64,000 nt of DNA from Acinetobacter geminorum (GTDB lineage: Bacteria > Pseudomonadota > Gammaproteobacteria > Pseudomonadales > Moraxellaceae), in assembly GCF_013009345.1 (NCBI RefSeq), contig NZ_JABELE010000009.1:62001-126000 (forward strand), given 5' to 3'. Of this stretch, positions 8,292-17,161 are shown piece by piece. Each line of letters begins with the position of its first letter. Positions within the stretch are counted from its first letter, which is position 1. A program made the position numbers and the translations under genes. The notes under the pieces are model-generated. The model made no database searches. It was not told where the DNA came from and worked only from the letters and a program-made list of their open reading frames with translations.

Positions 8292-9017
8292 ATGTCACAA
8301 CATAGCTGGGGTGCCTACGCCCAACGTAATACAGATGATCATCCACCAGCGTATACGCCAGGTTATAAAACAAGTGTATTACGTTCGCCAAAAAATGCAT
8401 TGATCTCAATTAATGAGACTTTAACTGAAGTTACTGCACCGCATTTTTCTTCAAATCTGTTTGGCCCGAAAGATAATGATTTGATTTTGAACTATGCCAA
8501 AGATGGTTTGCCAATTGGTGAGCGTGTCATTGTTCATGGCTATGTTCGTGACCAATTTGGTCGTCCTGTAAAAAATGCACTTCTAGAAGTATGGCAGGCC
8601 AACGCTTCTGGCCGTTACCGTCATCCAAACGACAAGTTTATTGGTGCAATGGATCCTAACTTTGGTGGTTGTGGTCGTACCTTAACTGATGAAAACGGTT
8701 TTTATATTTTCCGTACCATTAAACCGGGTCCGTACCCATGGCGTAACCGTATTAATGAATGGCGTCCTGCACATATTCATTTCTCTTTAATTGCTGATGG
8801 TTGGGCTCAGCGCCTAATTTCGCAGTTTTATTTTGAAGGCGATACGCTCATTGACACTTGCCCAATCTTAAAAACGATTCCTTCTGAAGATCAACGTCGT
8901 GCCTTGATTGCACTAGAAGATAAAAACAACTTTATCGAAGCTGATAGCCGTTGTTACCGTTTTGACATCACTTTACGTGGCCGTCGAGCGACTTACTTCG
9001 AAAATGAATTGACTTAA
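8292..9017 (+). CDS. pcaH: Protocatechuate 3,4-dioxygenase beta subunit
   Basis: PcaH is the iron-bearing subunit of the intradiol dioxygenase that opens protocatechuate to 3-carboxy-cis,cis-muconate. I use the ATG at 8292, which follows AAGGAG and gives 241 residues beginning MSQHSWGAYAQRN. An upstream ATG at 8259 lies inside pcaC and lacks a good ribosome-binding site. The iron ligands are visible in KPGPYPWRNRINEW (tyrosine) and WRPAHIHFSL (two histidines). The intradiol signature LLEVWQANASGRYRHP is present. pcaG follows after 14 bases. Confidence 0.94.
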   Translation: MSQHSWGAYAQRNTDDHPPAYTPGYKTSVLRSPKNALISINETLTEVTAPHFSSNLFGPKDNDLILNYAKDGLPIGERVIVHGYVRDQFGRPVKNALLEVWQANASGRYRHPNDKFIGAMDPNFGGCGRTLTDENGFYIFRTIKPGPYPWRNRINEWRPAHIHFSLIADGWAQRLISQFYFEGDTLIDTCPILKTIPSEDQRRALIALEDKNNFIEADSRCYRFDITLRGRRATYFENELT

Positions 9018-9031
9018 TCGGGAGCACGAGC

Positions 9032-9661
9032 ATGAATAACTGGAATTTTCAGGAACTAAAAGAAACTCCATCTCAAACAGGTGGACCTTACGTTCACATT
9101 GGCTTATTGCCACAACAAGCAAATATTGAAGTATTTGAAAACAACTTTAATAACCAGTTAGTACAAGATCAGACCAAAGGTGAGCGTATTCGTCTTGAAG
9201 GCCAAGTGTTTGACGGATTAGGTTTACCGCTACGCGATGTGCTGATCGAAATTTGGCAAGCCGATGCGAATGGTATTTATCCAAGTCAGGCAGATACGCG
9301 TGAGCAAAAAGCTGACCAGGCATTTCAAGGTTGGGGCCGTACAGGTGCAGACTTTGAAACGGGTGTTTGGAGCTTTAATACAATTAAGCCGGGCGCGACA
9401 GCAGGCCGTAAAGGTTCAACTCAAGCACCTCATATTGCATTAGTCATTTTCGCTCGCGGTATTAACTTAGGTCTTCATACACGAGTTTATTTTGAAGATG
9501 AAGCTGAAGCAAATGCCAACGACCCGATTCTAAATAGCATTGAGTGGGCACCACGTCGCCAAACACTTATTGCGAAACGTTTTGAAGAAAATGGTGAAGT
9601 TGTTTACCGCTTTGATATTCGCATTCAAGGCGATGACGAAACTGTATTTTTTGACATTTAA
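9032..9661 (+). CDS. pcaG: Protocatechuate 3,4-dioxygenase alpha subunit
   Basis: PcaG is the non-catalytic partner of PcaH in the dioxygenase. The 209-residue protein starts MNNWNFQELKETPSQTGGPY and has the intradiol fold segments LIEIWQADANGIYPSQ and STQAPHIALVIFARG. The alpha subunit lacks the full iron-ligand set, as expected. A hairpin with a T run follows at 9671-9711, before quiB, so transcript levels may drop at this point. Confidence 0.93.
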   Translation: MNNWNFQELKETPSQTGGPYVHIGLLPQQANIEVFENNFNNQLVQDQTKGERIRLEGQVFDGLGLPLRDVLIEIWQADANGIYPSQADTREQKADQAFQGWGRTGADFETGVWSFNTIKPGATAGRKGSTQAPHIALVIFARGINLGLHTRVYFEDEAEANANDPILNSIEWAPRRQTLIAKRFEENGEVVYRFDIRIQGDDETVFFDI

Positions 9662-9670
9662 GAAATACCT

Positions 9671-9711
9671 AAGGCTACACCTGATTATTCAAGGATGCGT
9701 GTAGCCTTTTT
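9671..9711 (+). terminator. Intra-operon terminator or attenuator between pcaG and quiB
   Basis: The arms AAGGCTACAC (9671-9680) and GTGTAGCCTT (9699-9708) form a perfect 10-bp stem with an 18-base loop and a short T run. It lies only 10 bases after the pcaG stop and 14 bases before the probable quiB start. It likely separates or tapers expression of the pca half and the qui half of the operon. Confidence 0.7.
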
Positions 9712-9724
9712 AAGGATGAACCAT

Positions 9725-10558
9725 ATGAACATGAAAGCATTATTAAGCCTAAGTTTGCTTGCACTCCCATTTTTTACAGCACAGGTGAATGCTGAACCTG
9801 TTGCTTTAGCCGCTCAAACACAACCTGCCGCTACAGCCGTTAAAACGATTGTTCCGATTACCGCAAAAACCAAAGAACAAGCTTTGGCACAAGCTCAGGT
9901 CATTGCAAATACAGCAGATGCTGATTTGGCAGAGTTTCGTATCGATTTACTCAGTTTCGCGAGTGATACAAAACAAGTGATTGCCTTGGGTCATGAGTTA
10001 AAAAAGATTTTAGGCAATAAACCAATGATCGCCACAATTCGTACCAAAAACGAAGGTGGCCAGCTTGAAATTAGTGATGTGGATTATGGTAAGACTTATC
10101 AGGCTTACTTAAAGAGTCCGTTCATGGACTGGTTAGATGTTGAAATGTTCCGTGATCAAAAAGTAGTTTTAGACATTGTTCAAAAAGCACATCAAAAGAA
10201 AGTGCTCGTTGTCATGTCTAATCATGACTTCCAAAAAACACCAAGCCAAGATGAAATTGAAAAACGCTTATTAAAACAAGATCAAATGGGTGCAGATATT
10301 CTCAAAATTGCCGTAATGCCAAAATCTAAACAAGATGTTTTCACTTTAATGAACGCAACTTTAAAGGTAAGCCAGCAAACCACTAAACCTTTATTGACGA
10401 TGTCAATGGGGCAATTAGGTACGATTTCTCGTGTTGCGACTGGCAATATGGGCGGAAGTTATAGCTTTGGCATGATTGGTCAGGCTTCTGCACCGGGTCA
10501 AATTGATGTGACCAAGCTCAAACAGATTTTACAAACCGTTCAACCAACAAACCCATAA
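9725..10558 (+). CDS. quiB: Catabolic 3-dehydroquinate dehydratase, exported type I enzyme
   Basis: QuiB dehydrates 3-dehydroquinate to 3-dehydroshikimate in quinate catabolism. The ATG at 9725 gives 277 residues with a clear signal peptide (MNMKALLSLSLLALPFFTA, cleavage near VNA-EP), so it acts in the periplasm beside quinate dehydrogenase. Type I (AroD-like) features are TIRTKNEGG, the active-site histidine in MSNHDFQKTP, the Schiff-base lysine in ADILKIAVMP, and MSMGQLGTISR. A longer frame from 9695 is rejected because its first codons form the terminator arm. quiC follows after 19 bases. Confidence 0.9.
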   Translation: MNMKALLSLSLLALPFFTAQVNAEPVALAAQTQPAATAVKTIVPITAKTKEQALAQAQVIANTADADLAEFRIDLLSFASDTKQVIALGHELKKILGNKPMIATIRTKNEGGQLEISDVDYGKTYQAYLKSPFMDWLDVEMFRDQKVVLDIVQKAHQKKVLVVMSNHDFQKTPSQDEIEKRLLKQDQMGADILKIAVMPKSKQDVFTLMNATLKVSQQTTKPLLTMSMGQLGTISRVATGNMGGSYSFGMIGQASAPGQIDVTKLKQILQTVQPTNP

Positions 10559-10577
10559 ATCATAAGGATATGATGAA

Positions 10578-12029
10578 ATGAATACATTACGTTTAACTAC
10601 TCTTGCATTAGGTTTGATGGTTTCAGGAGTAGCGGCAGCACAAACTTATGTTGTTGATCGTTATCAAGACGATAGCAATAAAGGCTCTTTACGCTGGGCA
10701 ATTGAACAAGCCAATGCAAACCCAAGCGAAGCTAGCGACATTTTGATTCAAGCAGTAGGCAAAGCGCCTTATGCGATTAAATTAAATAGTGCACTTCCTG
10801 AAATTAAAGCACCTGTCAAAATCATTGGTACACAGTGGGATAAAACTGGCGAATACATCGCAATTGATGGTTCAAATTATATTAAAGGCGAAGGGGCGAA
10901 AGCTTGTCCCGGTGCAAACCCTGAGCAGTACGGCACCAATGTACGTACTATGACTTTACCGGGATTGGTACTACGTGACGTCAACAATGTCACTTTAAAA
11001 GGTTTAGACATTCATCGCTTCTGTATTGGGGTATTGATTAACCGCTCGAGCAATAACCTCATCTAACATAACCGTATTAGTAATAACTACGGCGGTGCTG
11101 GTGTCATGCTCACTGGTGATGATGGTCAAGGTAACCCAACCGCAACCACGACCAATAACAACAAAGTTTTAGACAATATTTTCCAAGACAATGGTGATGG
11201 TCTAGAGCTGACACGTGGTGCTGCGTTTAACTTAATTGCGAATAACCATTTTGTTTCAACCAAAGCAAACCCAGAACCATCACAAGGTATTGAAATTTTG
11301 TGGGGTAATGATAATGCGGTAGTTGGTAATAAATTCGAAAACTATTCAGATGGCTTACAGATCAACTGGGGTAAGCGTAACTATATTGCCTACAACGAAA
11401 TGACCAATAACTCGATTGGTTTCAACATGACGGGTGATGGCAATATTCTTGATAGTAATAAAGTACATGGTAATCGTATTGGTGTAGCCATCCGTTCTGA
11501 AAAAGATGCAAATGCAAAAATTACATTGACTAAAAACCTGATTTGGGACAATGGTAAAGATATTAAACGCTGTGAAGCGGGTGGTTCATGTGTACCAGAT
11601 CAGCGTTTGGGTGCAATTGTATTTGCTGTGCCTGCACTTGAGCATGCCGGATTTGTAGGTTCTCGTGGTGGCGGTGTGGTTGTTGACCCATCTAAACAAC
11701 AAAAAACATGTACTCAGCCAAATGAACAAGGCTGTAATGCTCAACCTAATCAGGGTATTAAAGCTCCTAAATTAACTGCAAATAAAGGTTCAGTTGCTGT
11801 AGAAGTCAATGGCTTGCCAAATCAACGCTATCAAGTTGAATTTTTTGGTAATCAAAATGCGTCATCAAAAGAAGCTGAGCAATATTTAGGAGCAATAACT
11901 GTTGCTACAGATGCACAAGGGATCGCAAAAGCGAATTGGAAGCCGTCTGTAAAAGTTGCCTCAATTACAGCGAATATTACTGATCGTTTTGGCGCAACTT
12001 CTGAGCTTGGTTTTACAAGTGTTAAATAA
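10578..12029 (+). pseudogene. quiC: 3-dehydroshikimate dehydratase QuiC, interrupted by an in-frame stop
   Basis: Intact QuiC converts 3-dehydroshikimate to protocatechuate in the periplasm and is a right-handed beta-helix protein. The frame opens with a signal peptide (MNTLRLTTLALGLMVSG) and shows N-rich helix repeats. At codon 163 of about 484 it hits TAA (11064-11066). The same frame then continues at once with HNRISNNYGGAGVMLTG and runs to 12029. There is no frameshift, so this is a single nonsense change, most simply CAA to TAA. An ATG at 11106 could restart translation, but the fragment would lack the signal peptide. Flanking quiB, quiX and quiA are intact. A sequencing error is the main alternative. 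Confidence 0.88.
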
Positions 12030-12040
12030 CAATAAGGAAA

Positions 12041-12058
12041 GCGCCTCATATGAGGCGC
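12041..12058. repeat. 18-bp perfect palindrome between quiC and quiX
   Basis: GCGCCTCATATGAGGCGC is fully self-complementary and sits 11 bases after the quiC stop. No T run follows, so it is not a classic terminator. An RNA hairpin that stabilises or processes the operon transcript, or a protein-binding site, is possible. Confidence 0.6.
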
Positions 12059-12086
12059 AGCATAGAAATGATAAAAGGGACTTGAA

Positions 12087-13406
12087 ATGCCAAATTTAAT
12101 GAAATTGAGTGTTTTAACGCTCGCTGTATTAGGTAGCCAATTTGCGCTCGCGAATGAGCCTTGGTCACAAGACCGTCAATGGTTGCTAGGTGACTGGAAT
12201 GGAAAACGCCAGCAATTAGAGCAGCAGGGCTATAAATTTACAGCTTCTATTATGAGCCAAAGTGCCACAAATTTAGATGGTGGTTACAACGACAGCAATA
12301 CTTTTGAAAATGCTGCACAACTTTCTTTAGGTGCAAACCTAGATTTAGAAAAAATTGCTGGATGGAAAGATACAACAGCAAGCGTAATCGTGACCAAACG
12401 TGATGGTAATGCATTAACTCTCGAGCGTATTAAAGACCCACGTTCTAGCCAATTGGGTAATGCTCAAGAGATTTATGGTCGCGGTAAAATCTGGCGTTTA
12501 TCTCAAGCATGGGTGAAGAAGGGTTTTATCGATAATACTGTACAGGTCAAATTTGGCCGTATGGGAATGTCAGAAGACTTTAATAGTTCTCAATGTGAAT
12601 TTCAGAACTTATTGCTTTGCGGTGGACAACTAGGAAAATCAATCGGTTCAATTTGGTATAACTCACCAGTAGGTGTTTGGGCGACAAACGTTAAATATCA
12701 GTTTGCGCCTGAATGGACTTTGGGATTGGGGGTGTATGAGGTCAATCCAGACAACATTAAAACCGAATCAAATAGTGATGGTTTTAATCTGGATATGAAC
12801 AATGTGAAGGGCGCCACCATACCAGTTGAACTTGCATGGAAACCAAAACTTGCTGCCTTTAATCGCTTGCCGGGTGAATATAAAGTAGGTGCACTGTATT
12901 CAACCGCCGAAGCAAATGATATTAAAACTGCGGGTAAAGTGCATGACGGGAAACAAAGTTTCTGGATTAATGTACAACAACAACTGACGAATAAAGGCGA
13001 AGATCCGAAACGCGGTTTATATGTAAGTTTTAATGGCGTTGTAAATGATAAGGCAACGACTTTTGTTCAAAGTACGCAACAACTTGCTCTTTGGTATAAG
13101 GGGCCATTTGATAGCCGTCCAAATGATTCGATTGGTTTTGGTATAGCCAATTATGTAGTTAATGACCGTGCTAAAGATAAACAGATCGCAACAAATGAAA
13201 GTCGTGGATATTACAGCTATGATTCGATTGCATCTGACTATATTCCAATTCAAGACGACGAACTAAATGTCGAGTTGAACTATACCTATCAATGGTCTCC
13301 GGCCGTCATGTTACGTCCAAACATCCAATATATTCATCAACCTGCTGGTGTAAAAGAAGTTGATGATGCTTGGGTGGCTGGTCTTAGTGTGAAAGTCAAT
13401 TTTTAA
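12087..13406 (+). CDS. quiX: Carbohydrate-selective porin-like outer-membrane protein of the qui operon
   Basis: This 439-residue protein has a signal peptide (MPNLMKLSVLTLAVLGSQFALA-NE), then WSQDRQWLLGDWNGKRQQLEQQG, an OprB-type start, and many amphipathic beta-strands ending in VAGLSVKVNF with a terminal phenylalanine. It is very probably an outer-membrane channel of the OprB-like family. In A. baylyi the gene at this place is quiX, whose role in quinate use was long unassigned. Here it sits between quiC and quiA, consistent with letting quinate, shikimate or a related hydroxy acid into the periplasm where QuiA and QuiB act. Confidence 0.8.
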   Translation: MPNLMKLSVLTLAVLGSQFALANEPWSQDRQWLLGDWNGKRQQLEQQGYKFTASIMSQSATNLDGGYNDSNTFENAAQLSLGANLDLEKIAGWKDTTASVIVTKRDGNALTLERIKDPRSSQLGNAQEIYGRGKIWRLSQAWVKKGFIDNTVQVKFGRMGMSEDFNSSQCEFQNLLLCGGQLGKSIGSIWYNSPVGVWATNVKYQFAPEWTLGLGVYEVNPDNIKTESNSDGFNLDMNNVKGATIPVELAWKPKLAAFNRLPGEYKVGALYSTAEANDIKTAGKVHDGKQSFWINVQQQLTNKGEDPKRGLYVSFNGVVNDKATTFVQSTQQLALWYKGPFDSRPNDSIGFGIANYVVNDRAKDKQIATNESRGYYSYDSIASDYIPIQDDELNVELNYTYQWSPAVMLRPNIQYIHQPAGVKEVDDAWVAGLSVKVNF

Positions 13407-13488
13407 CAATATTGATGGCTGGTTAGACATAGTTTAACTGGCCCAAATGCTTGAACTATTCGGGTTCAGTATATGTGGAGTAGGATCT

Positions 13489-15918
13489 ATGTCTGAATCA
13501 GATTCTAAGTTTCATATCTTATTCAAAATATGGTGTTTTATATTAGGTCTAGTTTTATTGGCTACTGGTGTTTTTTATATCGTAGGTGGCGGAAAGCTAG
13601 TATCTCTTGGTGGTTCTTGGTATTTCCTTATCTCAGGACTGTTTATAACCATTTCGGCAATTAGTATTTTCCGTAAAAAAGCACTGGGTGTCTGGATTTT
13701 TGCGGCTGTTTTTGTTGGTACCGTAATTTGGTCATTTGTTGATGCTGGATGGGAATTTTGGCCGCTATTTTCGCGCTTAATGTTTCCTGCCGGTCTTTTT
13801 GCTGCGTTGTTATTTACCTTACCTTCAATTCGACGTTACCAATTTCAAACGAGCTTGGCATCTTCATCCTATGCTATAGGTGGACTAGTTGTTGTAGGTA
13901 TGTTGATTGCGCTCTATCAAATGTTCCAACCGCATCCAACAGTAGCAAGTTCAGGTGAAAAACTACCTCTAGTACCAGTTGATCCTGCAAAAAAACAGGT
14001 AAATTGGGAAAATTATGGTAATGATGCAGGTGGTAGCCGCTTTGTTGCTCTCGATCAAATTAACCGAGATAACGTTCATAAATTAAAAGAAGCTTGGCGC
14101 TTTAGAACGGGCGACTTTACAACGGGGAGCGGTAATGGGGCTGAAGACCAAATGACTCCGCTACAAGTTGGAAATAAAGTGTTTTTATGTACACCACATA
14201 ACAACATTTTTGCGATAGATGCCGACTCGGGCAAGCAACTCTGGAAAGCTGAGGTGAACTCTACAGCCGATGCTTGGGAACGTTGCCGCGGTGTTGCATA
14301 CTTTGATTCAACTAAACCGCTTGTACAACCAACTTTAGCTGGTGCAAATGCAGTAACTGCGGTTGCAACCAATACAGCATGTCCACGCCGTGTATATACT
14401 AATACACCTGATGGTCGTTTAATTGCAGTGAATGCAGATAACGGTCAGCGCTGTGCTGATTTTGGTGTAAATGGAACGGTTGATTTGCTAGAAGGTCTTG
14501 GTGCTGGAACAAAAGCTCCACGTTTTGAAGTGACTTCTGCACCGACTATTGCTGGAACAACCATTGTGGTGGGTAGCCGTATTGCCGACAACGTGGCCGC
14601 AGATATGCCGGGTGGTGTTATCCGTGGTTATGACGTGATTACGGGTAAACTTCGCTGGGCATTTGACCCGCGTAATCCAAACCCGAACTATGTTCTTAAA
14701 CCGGGTGAAACCTATAAACGTAGTTCGGCAAACTCATGGGCTGCAATGTCATATGATCCGCAAATGAATACGGTGTTTTTACCTATGGGTAGTTCATCAG
14801 TAGATGTTTGGGGGGGGAATCGTAATCCATTAGATCATAAATATAATTCTTCTGTATTAGCACTTGATGCAACAACCGGTAAAGAGAAGTGGGTATATCA
14901 AACTGTTCATAATGATTTATGGGACTTTGATTTACCAATGCAACCGAGTTTGGTTGACTTCCCATTAAAAGATGGTACGACTAAACCAGCTGTTGTCATT
15001 GGAACCAAATCAGGTCAATTCTTTGTTCTTGACCGAGTAACGGGTAAACCTTTGACTAAAGTAATTGAACAGCCAGTTAAAGCTGCGAATATTCCGGGTG
15101 AGCAATACAGCGCAACTCAACCACGTTCAGTTGAAATGCCTCAAATTGGTAATCAGACTTTAACTGAGTCGGATATGTGGGGTGCTACGCCGTTTGATCA
15201 GCTCATGTGCCGTATTAACTTTAAGTCAATGCGTTACGAAGGATTATTTACTGCACCGGGTACTGATGTATCATTAAGCTTCCCAGGCTCTTTGGGCGGC
15301 ATGAACTGGGGTAGCATCGCTTTTGACCCGACTCATCGTTATATGTTCGTGAACGATATGCGCCTTGGCTTATGGATTCAATTGATGGAGCAAACTCCTG
15401 AAGATATTAAGATTCAGGCGAATGGTGGAGAGAAGGTAAATACAGGTATGGGTGCTGTACCAATGAAAGGTACACCATATAAAGTGAATAAAAACCGCTT
15501 TATGTCAGCACTAAGTATTCCTTGTCAAAAACCGCCATTTGGTACCATGACTGCGATTGATTTGAAAACTCGTCAGGTTGCATGGCAGGTACCATTAGGT
15601 ACAGTAGAAGATACTGGGCCTATGGGAATTAAGATGGGCTTAAAAGCACCGATCGGTATGCCAACAATTGGCGGGCCGATGGCAACTCAAGGTGGTTTGG
15701 TTTTCTTTGCTGCTACACAAGATTACTACTTACGTGCATTTGATTCATCTACAGGTAAAGAACTGTGGAAATCACGTATGCCAGTAGGTAGCCAAGGAAC
15801 ACCTATAAGCTATGTTTCACCTAAAACAGGTAAACAGTATGTAGTTGTTACCGCAGGTGGAGCACGTCAATCACCTGATCATGGTGATTATGTGATCGCT
15901 TATAGTTTAGAACAATAA
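13489..15918 (+). CDS. quiA: PQQ-dependent quinate/shikimate dehydrogenase, membrane bound
   Basis: QuiA oxidises quinate to 3-dehydroquinate (and shikimate to 3-dehydroshikimate) on the periplasmic face and passes electrons to ubiquinone. The ATG at 13489 (RBS GGAGTAGGATCT) gives 809 residues. The N-terminus has about five membrane helices (residues 10-150), followed by the eight-bladed PQQ propeller with WENYGNDAGGSRFVAL, GNKVFLCTPHNNIFAID, VHNDLWDFDLPMQPSL and a C-terminal GKQYVVVTAGG tryptophan-docking type repeat. PQQ biosynthesis genes are not in the window. It ends the operon, with a terminator following. Confidence 0.92.
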   Translation: MSESDSKFHILFKIWCFILGLVLLATGVFYIVGGGKLVSLGGSWYFLISGLFITISAISIFRKKALGVWIFAAVFVGTVIWSFVDAGWEFWPLFSRLMFPAGLFAALLFTLPSIRRYQFQTSLASSSYAIGGLVVVGMLIALYQMFQPHPTVASSGEKLPLVPVDPAKKQVNWENYGNDAGGSRFVALDQINRDNVHKLKEAWRFRTGDFTTGSGNGAEDQMTPLQVGNKVFLCTPHNNIFAIDADSGKQLWKAEVNSTADAWERCRGVAYFDSTKPLVQPTLAGANAVTAVATNTACPRRVYTNTPDGRLIAVNADNGQRCADFGVNGTVDLLEGLGAGTKAPRFEVTSAPTIAGTTIVVGSRIADNVAADMPGGVIRGYDVITGKLRWAFDPRNPNPNYVLKPGETYKRSSANSWAAMSYDPQMNTVFLPMGSSSVDVWGGNRNPLDHKYNSSVLALDATTGKEKWVYQTVHNDLWDFDLPMQPSLVDFPLKDGTTKPAVVIGTKSGQFFVLDRVTGKPLTKVIEQPVKAANIPGEQYSATQPRSVEMPQIGNQTLTESDMWGATPFDQLMCRINFKSMRYEGLFTAPGTDVSLSFPGSLGGMNWGSIAFDPTHRYMFVNDMRLGLWIQLMEQTPEDIKIQANGGEKVNTGMGAVPMKGTPYKVNKNRFMSALSIPCQKPPFGTMTAIDLKTRQVAWQVPLGTVEDTGPMGIKMGLKAPIGMPTIGGPMATQGGLVFFAATQDYYLRAFDSSTGKELWKSRMPVGSQGTPISYVSPKTGKQYVVVTAGGARQSPDHGDYVIAYSLEQ

Positions 15919-15927
15919 TTAAGTTAG

Positions 15928-15957
15928 GCAAAAGAGAGTATTTCTCTTTTGTCTTTA
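15928..15957 (+). terminator. Terminator of the pca-qui operon
   Basis: The arms GCAAAAGAGA (15928-15937) and TCTCTTTTGTC (15943-15953) form a long stem with a short loop, starting 9 bases after the quiA stop and followed by TTTAT. The sequence from 15958 to about 16287 is AT-rich and I see no gene in it. Confidence 0.75.
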
Positions 15958-16299
15958 TATTTAATATATTTTTTGTATAAAATGATAAAAGTAATTTCTA
16001 TATTTTTAACTAGATAGCTTTACCAAATAGTAAAAAAGTGCTTGATGTTGTTGCTAAACTTAAGATAGCCTTATGGTCATTTCATCCTGAACGCTAGATA
16101 TAGTCTAATGATTGACCATTTTCTTATAATGTTTTACCTATAAATAAAAACTTAACTTTTATTAAGTTTTGTTTAACTTAAGGTTGTGAATTTTAATTAG
16201 AAATAAACATTATTAGGTTTTTAATCTTAAAAATTAGGTTTTTTTTGTAGGAAAAACGAGCATAAATATATATTTATATTATATTTATATAATTTATTA

Positions 16300-16408
16300 G
16301 GTTGAGCTAGAATGATCGACGCAGATTATTACTACCCAGTAATAATTTGTATTTCAGGAATTTAAGCTCTTATTAGCTTAAGGCTCATCGAAAGATGGGC
16401 CTTTTTTT
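16300..16408 (+). ncRNA. Candidate small RNA with three hairpins and an intrinsic terminator
   Basis: Three stem-loops follow one another with no coding frame. They are ATTATTACT-ACCC-AGTAATAAT (16325-16346), TTAAGCT-cttatt-AGCTTAA (16362-16381), and AGGCTCATC/GATGGGCCT (16381-16402) with a GAAA-type loop and seven T residues. A perfect TATAAT lies at 16288-16293, placing a start near 16300, although I see no good -35 box. The terminator is far from any upstream stop codon, since quiA already has its own. This makes a roughly 109-nt transcript plausible. I do not recognise its family. Confidence 0.45.
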
Positions 16409-16558
16409 ATGGGTGAAACAAAATGATTTTTTAATTCTGCTCAATAGCCTAAGCAAAATTAAAAGTTAAATAATGAATAAATCACAAAAAATAGTCTTTA
16501 ATGACAAGAAGTGTATGATTTGATAAATTAAAGCCACTTGATAATAATAGGTGATGTA

Positions 16559-17026
16559 ATGAGATTTTTGGTTCTTGCAACTTTATCTGGTTTAGCCTTG
16601 ATGGGTTGTGCTTCTGTTCAGCAAGCACCGAATACACAAGAGACAATACGCTATGCTTCTAGCCCATGCTTTGGTGCATGTCCGATTTATTCTGTAGAAG
16701 TAACACCTACGGGTTTAATTCGCTTTGAAGGTAAGCAATATACAAAAGCAATTGGTGTTAAAGAAATACAAGGTAGCGTAAAAGATTATCAAAAACTTGC
16801 AAAGGATTTAAAAACTTATCGTCCTCAAACAGGAACTCAATCAAAAACTGCAGGTTGCCAGCAAACAGCGACCGATATGTCTAGCTATTACATTACTTGG
16901 ATTCAACCAAATGGTACTGAAACAAAATTAAGCCATTACACAGGTTGTATCTCTCCAGCAAATAATAGATTGAATAAAGTTATGGAAAAGTTACCTGAAC
17001 AGTTAGGCATTAAAGATCTAATTTAA
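16559..17026 (+). CDS. Small lipoprotein, DUF6438-like, function unknown
   Basis: The 155-residue product has a lipoprotein signal peptide ending in the lipobox LMGC (cysteine at about residue 17), so it is likely attached to a membrane on the periplasmic side. The mature part contains ETIRYASSPCFGACPIYSVE and four further cysteines, one pair of which may form a disulfide. The pattern PCFGxCPxYxV with a later KxxGC resembles the DUF6438 family, which has no known role. I start at the ATG at 16559 after AGGTGA rather than the in-frame TTG at 16538. It is a single gene with its own terminator. Confidence 0.7.
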   Translation: MRFLVLATLSGLALMGCASVQQAPNTQETIRYASSPCFGACPIYSVEVTPTGLIRFEGKQYTKAIGVKEIQGSVKDYQKLAKDLKTYRPQTGTQSKTAGCQQTATDMSSYYITWIQPNGTETKLSHYTGCISPANNRLNKVMEKLPEQLGIKDLI

Positions 17027-17030
17027 TGAT

Positions 17031-17060
17031 AAAAGCCCCAAAATCTTGGGGCTTTTTCTT
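17031..17060 (+). terminator. Terminator after the lipoprotein gene
   Basis: AAAAGCCCCAA (17031-17041) pairs with TTGGGGCTTTT (17046-17056), followed by more T residues. It begins 4 bases after the stop codon. Confidence 0.9.
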
Positions 17061-17161
17061 GTTAAGACGAATTATATACTTAAGAGTTTTATTTTAAGTA
17101 TTTCTAAAAGAATCAGCGTATAATACATATTATAAAAACATATATTGATGAGAGTAGTTAT

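Noticed and set aside
9695..9724. Upstream start for quiB at 9695
   Set aside because: Its codons coincide with the arm of the pcaG-quiB hairpin, it would spoil the signal peptide, and the ATG at 9725 has AAGG at good distance.
10578..12029. Two separate small genes (10578-11066 and 11106-12029) instead of one broken quiC
   Set aside because: Both parts are in the same frame, the codons between the stop and the next ATG continue the same beta-helix repeat, and the second part has neither signal peptide nor ribosome-binding site.
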